Assembly (NCBI GenBank): GCA_964642235.1
Contig: CAZXOP010000069.1
Coordinates: 1-10,092 of the forward strand
DNA length: 10,092 bases
DNA from: CAYSND01 sp964642235
GTDB lineage: Bacteria > Bacteroidota > Bacteroidia > Bacteroidales > UBA932
Direction of reading: 5' to 3'
In this document: in pieces, positions 1 through 6,780 of the stretch
Layout of the letters: every line of letters begins with the position of its first letter
Numbering within the stretch: the first letter of the stretch is position 1
Position numbers and translations under genes: made by a program
Notes under the pieces: generated by a model
Seen by the model: only the letters and a program-made list of their open reading frames with translations
What the model was told of the DNA's origin: nothing
The model's database searches: none

Positions 1-833
1 GAATTAATTAGGGAGAAGAGCTCTTCGAGTTCGTTTAGTCCGCGTACCCCTATCTCTGATGAGGCAAGTAGTGGACGCATTGCTGCTATCTTCTCTTCGT
101 TGCTCCCTGAAAGTAGTAGTATAGGCTCTATTATGGAGATACTTTTATGGTCAAGCCCTCGCTCTGTAAGTTCTTCTTTTACAGCATCGAGCCCTATTTT
201 ATCTATTTTATCTATTGCAACAGTTATATCAATAAGTTTATCGGGGTGCCCTGAAATTTCGGCTAACGCTGTCAAGACCTTTCTGTTATTGATCTTTAGG
301 CAGACACCGATTCCAAGGAGATGAAAAACATCGTGTACTATCTGTACGAGCTCTAACTCATTTAGAAGTGAATCACTCCCGATAACATCCACATCACACT
401 GGTAAAATTCGCGGTAGCGACCTTTCTGTGGACGGTCTGCGCGCCAAACAGGTTGAATCTGGTACCTCTTAAAAGGAAAAACTAACTCATTACGATGTTG
501 AACAACGAAACGGGCAAAAGGTACCGTTAAATCATAACGGAGCCCTTTCTCACAGACCTGAAGAGAGAGAGCATTGCTATTTATAGGAGAAGTTTCAAAA
601 TCTATCCCCGCAAAAGCATCTCCGGAGTTCAATATCTTGAAAAGGAGGCGATCTCCCTCTTCACCATATTTTCCAAGAAGAGTGGTCAGGTTTTCCATTG
701 CCGGAGTCTCAATAGGGGCGTAGCCGTATTTATGAAAAACAGTGCGAATAGTATCGAAGATATAATTTCTACTAACCATTTCTGCCGGACCGAAATCTCT
801 GGTTCCCTTAGGTATGGAGGGTTTTTGCGCCAT
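1..833 (-). CDS. hisS: Histidyl-tRNA synthetase, N-terminal 277 residues (3' end outside window)
   Basis: Class II aminoacyl-tRNA synthetase that activates histidine with ATP and charges tRNA-His in the cytoplasm. The reading frame is open from the ATG at 833 to the window edge, giving 277 codons; Bacteroidota homologues are about 450 residues, so the C-terminal part of the catalytic core and the anticodon-binding domain are missing only because the window ends. Visible hallmarks are KGTRDFGP near residues 9-16, a motif 1 region around 35-60, EKGLRYDLTVPFAR at 95-108 (histidine/ATP pocket), and motif 2 at about 130-147 with WRADRPQKGRYREFYQCD, in which the motif 2 arginine is R131. The FYQCDVDV form resembles the eukaryote-like group of HisRS that Bacteroidota carry, not the E. 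coli form. The start is preferred because MAQKPSIPKGTRDF matches the family N-terminus. It diverges from rmuC. Identification is very secure. Confidence 0.96.
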   Translation of the reverse strand, partial: MAQKPSIPKGTRDFGPAEMVSRNYIFDTIRTVFHKYGYAPIETPAMENLTTLLGKYGEEGDRLLFKILNSGDAFAGIDFETSPINSNALSLQVCEKGLRYDLTVPFARFVVQHRNELVFPFKRYQIQPVWRADRPQKGRYREFYQCDVDVIGSDSLLNELELVQIVHDVFHLLGIGVCLKINNRKVLTALAEISGHPDKLIDITVAIDKIDKIGLDAVKEELTERGLDHKSISIIEPILLLSGSNEEKIAAMRPLLASSEIGVRGLNELEELFSLIN

Positions 834-854
834 AATTTTATAATATTTTATCTA

Positions 855-862
855 CAAAGATA
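855..862 (-). promoter_or_regulatory. Putative -7 element of the hisS promoter
   Basis: Read on the minus strand this is TATCTTTG, a perfect match to the Bacteroidota -7 consensus TAnnTTTG. It lies 21 bases upstream of the hisS ATG, which would give a leader of roughly 15 bases. No TTTG is seen at the expected -33 distance, so the match rests on one half of the promoter. The rest of the 79-base gap between hisS and rmuC is AT-rich; I saw no convincing promoter pointing toward rmuC. Confidence 0.5.
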
Positions 863-912
863 GAAAATCAAATTATTTTTCTGATATTTATAAAAATTTT
901 CAGAGTAATATT

Positions 913-2253
913 ATGGTTTATTTTTTAGTTGCAATAACAGCTTTGCTTGTTGGAGGCATCGTGGGATGGGTTTTTACCACGAAGAGAGTTCACGCGAGAG
1001 AACTTGAGATAAAGATGCTTGAAACCAAGAACAATGAATTAGCTGCGGAGATTGCCTCTTCTAAGAAGGAGGCAGAGTTCCTTAATATTGCCCTTCGGGA
1101 GAGTAAGGAGAGTTCCGAGAAACAGGTAAGGGAGAATAGAGAACAATACGAAAAACAACTCAAGGATGCAAGGGAGCAGTCAGAGAAGAACCTGAAGGAG
1201 CAGATGGAGGCATTGAAATTGGTTTTTAAGGAGTCTGCAAACAGACTCTTAGAGGAGAAATCGAAGGACCTCACTTCGTATAACGAGAAGGAGATGAAGA
1301 GTATTATCGAACCTCTTTCGACCAAGATGGAGGAGTTCAAGAAGGCTGTCGAGGATTCAAAAGAGAAGTCGATAAAGAATAGCGCCTCTATAGAGGAGCA
1401 GATTAAATCGATGCTTGAGCAGACCAATGCCATAAGCAAGGAGGCGAGTAATTTGGCCTCGGCATTGAAAGGGAGCAATAAGATGCAGGGGAATTGGGGG
1501 GAGGTGGTTCTCACCACCCTTCTTGAGAATATGGGGCTAAAGGAGGGGGATAATTTTGTGCGACAGAATATGATCAGGGATGTCGATGGGACTCCGATAA
1601 GGCATGAGGAGAGTGATAAAAAACTTATTCCTGACGTATTGTTATTTCTTCCCGAAAACAAATCGGTGGTGATTGACTCCAAGGTGAGTTTAGATGCATA
1701 TATTAAATATTGTAATGCGGGGAGTGACGAGGAGAGGAGTGAAGCCGAGAAACAACACCTTAAGAGCATGGAGGCCCACTACAGAGATCTCTCTAAGAAG
1801 AATTACTCCCAATATGTAAAGCAGTCGGGAAAGGAGAGCCTCGAATATGTGGTTATGTTTACCCCTAATGAGGGGGCTTTTCAGCTCTTTTATCAGAACA
1901 ATAAAGTAATGTGGCATCAGGCGTTTAATCAAAAGGTTATAATAGCAGGGGAATCAAATCTCTTTGCAATGCTTAGGATTATAGAGACATCATGGGTTCA
2001 GGTGCAGCAACAGAAAAATATGGAGATTATTATGAGTACTGCTAGTGAGTTGTTGACCAGAGTTAGTGCTTTCGTAAATATATTTGATGGGATAGGGAAG
2101 ACCTTTGATAAAACAATGGCTGAATATGATAAGGCGAAAAGTAAACTAAGGGGGCGTCAGTCGATTTTAACCACTGCCAAGAAATTAGAGGATCTTAAAG
2201 TTATCTCTAAGGAGAGCATTAAAGAGCTTTCCGGGGAGATAGAAGAGGAGTAG
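913..2253 (+). CDS. rmuC: RmuC family DNA recombination protein
   Basis: RmuC-type protein, a membrane-tethered protein linked in E. coli to limiting recombination at inverted repeats; its biochemical activity is poorly defined but the core is regarded as related to PD-(D/E)xK nucleases. At 446 residues it has normal family length. Residues 2-21 form one membrane segment, followed by a charged, Glu/Lys-rich coiled coil over about 26-180. The RmuC core follows, with GNWGE at 193-197, the nuclease-like pair PD at 240-241 and IDSK at 254-257 (D241, D255, K257), and EYVVMFTPNEGAF at 311-323. A C-terminal helical tail ends in acidic residues. The start follows an AT-rich leader without a Shine-Dalgarno site. 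It is divergent from hisS and separated by 74 bases from the next gene, which has its own promoter, so it is probably a single-gene unit. The family call is firm; the cellular role here is inferred from homologues. Confidence 0.95.
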   Translation: MVYFLVAITALLVGGIVGWVFTTKRVHARELEIKMLETKNNELAAEIASSKKEAEFLNIALRESKESSEKQVRENREQYEKQLKDAREQSEKNLKEQMEALKLVFKESANRLLEEKSKDLTSYNEKEMKSIIEPLSTKMEEFKKAVEDSKEKSIKNSASIEEQIKSMLEQTNAISKEASNLASALKGSNKMQGNWGEVVLTTLLENMGLKEGDNFVRQNMIRDVDGTPIRHEESDKKLIPDVLLFLPENKSVVIDSKVSLDAYIKYCNAGSDEERSEAEKQHLKSMEAHYRDLSKKNYSQYVKQSGKESLEYVVMFTPNEGAFQLFYQNNKVMWHQAFNQKVIIAGESNLFAMLRIIETSWVQVQQQKNMEIIMSTASELLTRVSAFVNIFDGIGKTFDKTMAEYDKAKSKLRGRQSILTTAKKLEDLKVISKESIKELSGEIEEE

Positions 2254-2266
2254 AAGAGAGAGAGTA

Positions 2267-2296
2267 TTTGTAAATAAAATATTAATTGTACTTTTG
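2267..2296 (+). promoter_or_regulatory. Bacteroidota-type promoter for the acyltransferase-rfbC unit
   Basis: TTTG at 2267-2270 and TACTTTTG at 2289-2296 match the -33 (TTTG) and -7 (TAnnTTTG) elements of the Bacteroidota housekeeping sigma factor, with an 18-base spacer. Transcription would begin a few bases after 2296, leaving a leader of about 25 bases before the ATG at 2328. This is the only promoter in the window with both elements intact, so the downstream pair probably starts independently of rmuC. Confidence 0.75.
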
Positions 2297-2327
2297 CACA
2301 TAACCTGTACTACTAAAACCTTTTCTT

Positions 2328-3629
2328 ATGAATGATGATGTTGTTATCAAAGGGGTCAAGAAATTTGATATGGCAAAGGAACCCGGTCGTGTCAGATGGT
2401 TTCTCCGCCCTGTAACTTGGGTAATTAGTTACCCCTCTATTTTTAGACACCGTACCAAAATCGAAAAAATTAATATGGAGGGAGTGAAGCCCCCATATCT
2501 TTTACTCTGTAATCATAACTCTTTCTACGACATGAAAGTGGCAACTGCCGCCACATTCCCTCACCAAGCCTATTTTGTCGTGGCGGTGGATGGGTTTATA
2601 GGGAGAGAGTGGCTTATGAGGAGCGTAGGGTGTATCGGTAAAAGGAAGTTCACTAATGATATCTCTCTGGTAAGAAACCTTCAGAAGGTTATGGAGAGGG
2701 GGAAAATAGCTGCTGTTTACCCGGAAGCGAGGTACTCTTTATGTGGTACTAATGCGATATTGCCTGCTTCGCTCGGGAAGTTGGTAAAACTATTAAAAGT
2801 TCCGGTAGTTACATTGATAACTCAGGGGAATCATATTGTTCAGCCATTTTATAACCCTAAAAACAGGAAAATTCGTACTGCCGCCAAGATGTCTCTCCTT
2901 TTTAATCAAAGAGAGATTGATACTTTAAGTGCCGAAGAGTTAAACAGAAGATTAAATGAAGCCTTTTTGTATGACGATTTTAAGTGGCAGAAAGAGAATA
3001 AAATAAGGGTTAAATATAAAAAGAGGGCAGAAGGGCTTCATAAAGTGCTATATCAGTGTCCTCACTGCAAGAAAGAGTATCGAATGACTTCAAAAGGGAC
3101 CCAACTTTTATGTAATGCTTGCGGTAAAGAGTGGCATGTTACAGAGTATGGGGAACTTAGAGCTGAAGTGGGAGAGACTTATTTCTCACATATCCCATCT
3201 TGGTATGAGTGGGAGAGGGAAAATGTCAGAAAAGAGGTCCTCTCCGGAAGTTATTTTTATGAGGGGGAGGTGAGAATAAAAATGCTTCCTAACTCCCGTG
3301 GATTTATTAATTTAGGGAGTGGAACCTTAACCCACAATAGTAATGGGTTCGAGTTGACAGGAAAATATGGGGAGGGAGAATTTAATGTAAAACTTCCCCC
3401 GTCTGCTCTCTACTCTGTCCACATTGAGTATAATTACACAATGGATGAGGCAAAAGGGGACTGTATTGACCTTAGTACGCTGAAAAACACATTTTATGTC
3501 TTTCCTAAAGGGGAGGATTTTTCAGTAACCAAAATGTCCCTTGCTACTGAAGAACTTTTTGTCCATTATCAGCAAACAGCTAAATTATTAGATACTAAAG
3601 AAAGTAAAAAGGAAAATGAAAAGAATTGA
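2328..3629 (+). CDS. PlsC-like lysophospholipid acyltransferase with C-terminal zinc ribbon
   Basis: Predicted acyltransferase of the 1-acylglycerol-3-phosphate (PlsC/LPLAT) superfamily, which moves acyl groups onto lysophospholipids at the inner face of the cytoplasmic membrane. The catalytic HX4D motif is intact (H63 and D68 in NHNSFYD). A block II-like segment is at 99-107 (SVGCIGKRK). The usual FPEGTRS block III is YPEARYS at 131-137, with Ala in place of Gly. After the roughly 230-residue acyltransferase part comes a four-cysteine zinc ribbon (C244, C247, C262, C265) and a beta-rich region of about 165 residues (270-433) that I do not recognise but may be PH-like. The 433-residue length is far above the roughly 240 of simple PlsC. 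I recall similar three-part proteins in Firmicutes and Bacteroidota, without a known substrate. It overlaps rfbC by 14 bases, implying coupled translation. Fold confident; substrate unknown. Confidence 0.82.
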   Translation: MNDDVVIKGVKKFDMAKEPGRVRWFLRPVTWVISYPSIFRHRTKIEKINMEGVKPPYLLLCNHNSFYDMKVATAATFPHQAYFVVAVDGFIGREWLMRSVGCIGKRKFTNDISLVRNLQKVMERGKIAAVYPEARYSLCGTNAILPASLGKLVKLLKVPVVTLITQGNHIVQPFYNPKNRKIRTAAKMSLLFNQREIDTLSAEELNRRLNEAFLYDDFKWQKENKIRVKYKKRAEGLHKVLYQCPHCKKEYRMTSKGTQLLCNACGKEWHVTEYGELRAEVGETYFSHIPSWYEWERENVRKEVLSGSYFYEGEVRIKMLPNSRGFINLGSGTLTHNSNGFELTGKYGEGEFNVKLPPSALYSVHIEYNYTMDEAKGDCIDLSTLKNTFYVFPKGEDFSVTKMSLATEELFVHYQQTAKLLDTKESKKENEKN

Positions 3630-4164
3630 TACAGAAATAGATGGTGTTTTTATCTTAGAGCCTGAGGTCTTCGGTGATTCCAGAGGATATTTTTTTGAAA
3701 CCTTCTCACAAAAAAAATTCAGGGATGTGACAGGGCTTGACCTCTCCTTCGTTCAGGACAATGAGTCGATGTCAAGTCGCGGAGTACTCCGTGGGATGCA
3801 TTTCCAAAGGGCCCCCTTTGCTCAAGCAAAATTAGTGAGGGTGGTTAAGGGGAGCGTGCAGGATGTTGCTGTCGATATTCGTCCCGGATCCCCCACATTT
3901 GGTAAATATGTTTCGGTGGTTCTAAGTGAACATAATAAGTTAGGACTCTTAATCCCTGCAGGTTTTGCACATGGATTCGTCGTTCTCGAAGAGAATACCA
4001 TATTCCAATATAAGTGCTCAGAGTTTTATACCCCAAGTGCTGAGGGGTCTTTCTTATGGAGCGACCCTGCTGTTGGAATCAAATGGATGGTTCCCTCCTC
4101 CGAAATTAAACTCTCTCCAAAAGATGCCGCTGCATTACCTTTGGCAACTGCTAAGTTAGATTAG
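3616..4164 (+). CDS. rfbC: dTDP-4-dehydrorhamnose 3,5-epimerase
   Basis: RmlC/RfbC converts dTDP-4-keto-6-deoxy-D-glucose to dTDP-4-keto-L-rhamnose, the third step of dTDP-L-rhamnose synthesis in the cytoplasm; RmlD performs the next step. The 182-residue length is typical of this cupin dimer. Family residues are present: R59 and H62 in LRGMHFQ (catalytic base), K72 in AKLVRVVKG, D83 and D87 in QDVAVDIRPG, H119 in GFAHGF, Y132 in FQYKCSEFY (catalytic acid), and LWSDPAVGIKW at 147-157. The start at 3616 lies inside the end of the acyltransferase gene (14-base overlap) and gives the normal family N-terminus MKRIDTEIDGVFILEP. The gene ends 2 bases before the stop of the convergent sulfatase gene. 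Its rfbD partner is 1.65 kb away on the opposite strand; rfbA and rfbB are not in the window. Confidence 0.96.
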   Translation: MKRIDTEIDGVFILEPEVFGDSRGYFFETFSQKKFRDVTGLDLSFVQDNESMSSRGVLRGMHFQRAPFAQAKLVRVVKGSVQDVAVDIRPGSPTFGKYVSVVLSEHNKLGLLIPAGFAHGFVVLEENTIFQYKCSEFYTPSAEGSFLWSDPAVGIKWMVPSSEIKLSPKDAAALPLATAKLD

Positions 4165-4166
4165 AA

Positions 4167-5804
4167 CTACTCGGAATTCCTTATAGGATCATCATAAACC
4201 TCTTGAAGACGAAGTAGTTCCGATTTTAATTTTTTAGTTAAGTTTTTATATTTGGGCTCTCCAAAGAGATTATTCATCTCTTTTGGGTCCCTTTTAATAT
4301 CATAAAGCTCCCATGTATCTATATCATTATAGAAATGGATGAGTTTATACTTCGTGGTTCTTACACCATAGTGGCGTTTGACTGCATGTTCGGCAGGGTA
4401 CTCATAGTAATGGTAATAGAGAGATTTACGCCATCCGGAGGGTGTTTTCTCATTTTGGAGCAGTGGTAGAAGGGATACCCCCTGAATATCTTCGGGTATA
4501 GGAACCCCTGCAATTGCAAGCATTGTCGGGGCAAAGTCTATGTTCTGTACCAATGCTTTTATCTCTCCATGTTTTACAAACTCTTTAGGCAGATGCATTA
4601 CCAAAGGGGTAGAGAAGGACTCTTCGTACATAAACCTCTTGTCGAACCACCCATGTTCACCCATATAAAATCCTTGGTCTGAGGTATAAATGATAATGGT
4701 GTTTTCAAGCATATCATGCTCTTCAAGGTAATCGAGGAGGCGCCCTATATTATCGTCAAGATTTTTTATAACTTTTGAATAATCACGCATGTAGCGTTGG
4801 TATTTCCATAAGGCGAGCTCTTTTCCTGAAAGGTTTGCTGCGTAGAAGGAGTCTATAATAGGTTGGTAATGGGCATCCCATTTACTCTTTTGGTCTGAAT
4901 CGAGGCGGGCATATTCTCCATAAATATAGGCATCTGAGAGGCGTGTTTTTACCCCCGGACGTACCATTTTAAGGTCATTAACGATATCCATATCGTGGTC
5001 GCTGGCGATACTCATCTCCTGCTGGGCTGCTGCAACCCTTCCGCTGTAGTCATCGAAGAAATTAGAGGGGACATCAAATATTTTATCTTCATATAGAGAT
5101 AAATAGGCTGTGTCGGCCATCCAGTTTCTATGTGGTGCCTTATGGTGTAGGAAGAGACAGAAAGGTTTAGCCTTATCTCTCCCATTTTCGAGCCATTCAA
5201 GGGCAAGATCTGTTGTAATGGTAGTGGCATACCCTGCGTATCTCTTTTTACCTTCAGGGGTAATAAAGTCAGGATTATAATAACTCCCCTGCCCCGGAAG
5301 AATCTCCCAATGGTTAAAATTAGTAGGCTCGCTGTCAAGGTGCCATTTCCCTATCATAGCTGTCTGATACCCCCCATTTCTGAGTAACTCCTGAACAGTC
5401 TGTTGAGAACCGTCAAAAGAGGTATGATTATCGAGTTTGCCATTTTTATGGCTATGTTTTCCTGTAAGGAGGCATGCACGACTTGGTCCTGAAATAGAGT
5501 TTGCTACGAAGGCATTAGAAAATCGGACACCCCCCTCTGCTATCCTGTCGATATTTGGGGTCTGAATGTGTCTTTGGTCATAACAACTAATCATTTGACG
5601 GGCATGGTCATCGCTCATAATGTAAACGATGTTCAGAGGTCTCTTCTCTTTACTCTCTTCATTGACTATCTTTTGACTTTCAGAGCAAGAAGTAATACCG
5701 TAATATCCCAACACTCCGGCAAAACAGGATAAATATAGGCCGACAGTAGGTGCTGAAATCATTTTATTATTCTTCATGGTTCTAATTTTAAGGTTATTAA
5801 TCAT
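4167..5804 (-). CDS. Serine-type sulfatase lipoprotein (S1 family, arylsulfatase-like)
   Basis: Formylglycine-dependent sulfatase that hydrolyses sulfate esters, probably from sulfated glycans, in the periplasm or on the cell surface. Numbering from the ATG at 5804, a hydrophobic signal precedes ITSC (lipobox, acylated C40). SDDHA at 64-68 supplies metal-binding D65 and D66. The signature SGPSRACLLTG at 105-115 has S105 as the residue converted to formylglycine, so activation needs a radical-SAM anaerobic maturase, not found here. GKWHL (151-155), HKAPH (221-225) and SDQG (375-378) supply the other active-site residues. The C-terminus (about 460-540: YYHYYEYPAEHAVKRHYG to LYDIKRDP) matches the DUF4976 cap and suggests, weakly, an N-acetylglucosamine-6-sulfatase-like subgroup. 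An ATG at 5777 gives a more usual lipoprotein signal (MKNNK start) and is at least as likely. It follows rfbD by 14 (or 41) bases, with no promoter seen between. Sulfatase certain; substrate not. Confidence 0.93.
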   Translation of the reverse strand: MINNLKIRTMKNNKMISAPTVGLYLSCFAGVLGYYGITSCSESQKIVNEESKEKRPLNIVYIMSDDHARQMISCYDQRHIQTPNIDRIAEGGVRFSNAFVANSISGPSRACLLTGKHSHKNGKLDNHTSFDGSQQTVQELLRNGGYQTAMIGKWHLDSEPTNFNHWEILPGQGSYYNPDFITPEGKKRYAGYATTITTDLALEWLENGRDKAKPFCLFLHHKAPHRNWMADTAYLSLYEDKIFDVPSNFFDDYSGRVAAAQQEMSIASDHDMDIVNDLKMVRPGVKTRLSDAYIYGEYARLDSDQKSKWDAHYQPIIDSFYAANLSGKELALWKYQRYMRDYSKVIKNLDDNIGRLLDYLEEHDMLENTIIIYTSDQGFYMGEHGWFDKRFMYEESFSTPLVMHLPKEFVKHGEIKALVQNIDFAPTMLAIAGVPIPEDIQGVSLLPLLQNEKTPSGWRKSLYYHYYEYPAEHAVKRHYGVRTTKYKLIHFYNDIDTWELYDIKRDPKEMNNLFGEPKYKNLTKKLKSELLRLQEVYDDPIRNSE

Positions 5805-5818
5805 AGTAACTATACTTC

Positions 5819-6718
5819 TTAAAAATCTGTGGCAAGCATCTCTTTAAGGCTATCTTTCCACTGTGGGACTTCTACCCCGAATGTTACCTTTATCAGCTCT
5901 TTATCAAGAAGAGAGCATTTAGGTCTCTCGGTCTTTGAGGGGAATTGATCTGAGGAGATCGGTATAATGGTGCAGTCAAGTTTGGAAATCTCCATAATTG
6001 CACGGGTAAATTCGTACCACGAGCAGACCCCTTCATTACTATAATGAAAAACCTCTCCGTAACGGGGACGATCTTCGAGTTTGGGGAGAGTATGCAGAAT
6101 AGCCTTAGCGAGATCTTTGGCATAAGTGGGGGAGCCTATCTGGTCTGAGACTACTCTAACAGTACCGTTTTTATGGGCAAGGGAGAGTATAGTCTTGACG
6201 AAATTATTTCCGAAGATGGAGTAGAGCCATGCAGTGCGGATTATTATTGATTTACATCCTGATTCCCGTAGTGCGGTTTCCCCAGCAAGTTTGGTGCGTC
6301 CATATACTGTGGCCGGGGAGCAGGCATCACTTTCACGGTAGGGGCGAGGTGAAGATGTGCTGCTCTGCTCTGATTTTTCGACTCTGTTTATACCATGACC
6401 ATCGAAAACATAGTCAGTGGAGATGTGAATAAGTGTTGCATCATTTTCGAGAGCTACTGCAGCGAGGTTTCTAACCCCTTCTGCATTTATTTTATATGCT
6501 ATTTCAGGCTCATCTTCAGCATTGTCCACCTTGGTATAGGCAGCACAATTAATAATTGCCCCTATTTTATGCTCTTTCACGTATGAGTTCACACTTGAAA
6601 AATCGCAGATATCCATTTCCGGAATATCAGAAAAGAAGAAGTTCCCCTTCCCCTCTGTTAATAACCGTATTTCAGAACCGAGTTGTCCTTTTGCCCCTGT
6701 TACAAGTACATTTACCAT
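5819..6718 (-). CDS. rfbD: dTDP-4-dehydrorhamnose reductase
   Basis: RmlD/RfbD, an NAD(P)H-dependent short-chain dehydrogenase/reductase that reduces dTDP-4-keto-L-rhamnose to dTDP-L-rhamnose, the donor for rhamnose in surface polysaccharides. The 299-residue length is slightly above the family's usual 280-290. The dinucleotide loop is TGAKGQLG at 7-14; NCAAYTKVDNAE (57-68) and STDYVFDG (100-107) are the characteristic RmlD segments; the catalytic pair is Y139 and K143 in VYGRTKLAGE; RTAWLYS is at 161-167; SDQIGSPTYA at 191-200 is typical. Residues 110-124 are a serine-rich insertion between VFDGHG and RPYRESD that most relatives lack. The ATG at 6718 puts VNVLVTGAKG at the N-terminus as expected. 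It is first in a minus-strand unit with the sulfatase and shares a divergent 62-base control region with the DUF4290 gene. Confidence 0.96.
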   Translation of the reverse strand: MVNVLVTGAKGQLGSEIRLLTEGKGNFFFSDIPEMDICDFSSVNSYVKEHKIGAIINCAAYTKVDNAEDEPEIAYKINAEGVRNLAAVALENDATLIHISTDYVFDGHGINRVEKSEQSSTSSPRPYRESDACSPATVYGRTKLAGETALRESGCKSIIIRTAWLYSIFGNNFVKTILSLAHKNGTVRVVSDQIGSPTYAKDLAKAILHTLPKLEDRPRYGEVFHYSNEGVCSWYEFTRAIMEISKLDCTIIPISSDQFPSKTERPKCSLLDKELIKVTFGVEVPQWKDSLKEMLATDF

Positions 6719-6738
6719 AATATATTTTTTTTACATCA

Positions 6739-6746
6739 CAAATATA
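6739..6746 (-). promoter_or_regulatory. Putative -7 element of the rfbD promoter
   Basis: The minus strand reads TATATTTG, a perfect TAnnTTTG match, 20 bases upstream of the rfbD ATG. No TTTG is present at the expected -33 distance to its right, where the opposite promoter's -7 element lies instead. It forms the left arm of the inverted repeat 6739-6767. Confidence 0.5.
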
Positions 6747-6759
6747 GTTAAAAATTCGC

Positions 6760-6767
6760 TATATTTG
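6760..6767 (+). promoter_or_regulatory. Putative -7 element of the DUF4290-ftsK-lolA promoter
   Basis: TATATTTG is a perfect TAnnTTTG match, ending 13 bases before the ATG at 6781. Transcription starting a few bases downstream would leave a leader shorter than ten bases, so the message would be nearly leaderless. No TTTG lies at the expected -33 distance; that place is occupied by the rfbD -7 element. Confidence 0.5.
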
Positions 6768-6780
6768 CTGAAATTTAAAT

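Larger units (their letters stand above)
6739..6767. repeat. Perfect 9-base inverted repeat in the rfbD/DUF4290 divergent region
   Basis: CAAATATAG (6739-6747) and CTATATTTG (6759-6767) are exact reverse complements separated by the 11 bases TTAAAAATTCG. The arms include both -7 elements, so the symmetry may simply be two facing promoters; it could equally be a binding site for a dimeric regulator that would control both genes. The repeat does not extend outward (A6738 against C6768 does not pair). Confidence 0.7.

Noticed and set aside
100..324. 74-codon plus-strand frame near the left edge
   Set aside because: It lies opposite the open hisS frame, which has unbroken family similarity; the product is a low-complexity Ser/Ile/Leu string.
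1..833. hisS as a truncated pseudogene
   Set aside because: The frame stays open and conserved right to the window edge; the truncation is a window artefact.
863..912. Promoter for rmuC in the AT-rich leader
   Set aside because: No TAnnTTTG match was found on the plus strand here; AT-richness alone does not support a call.
990..1769. Long antisense open frame (259 codons) inside rmuC
   Set aside because: It is the mirror of the Glu/Lys-rich coiled coil, giving a Ser/Phe/Leu-rich product with no recognisable domain. The sense frame has clear RmuC motifs throughout.
4160..4185. Palindrome GGAATTCC near the convergent rfbC/sulfatase stops as a possible terminator
   Set aside because: It is only 8 bases with no loop and no T-run on either side, and lies inside sulfatase coding sequence.
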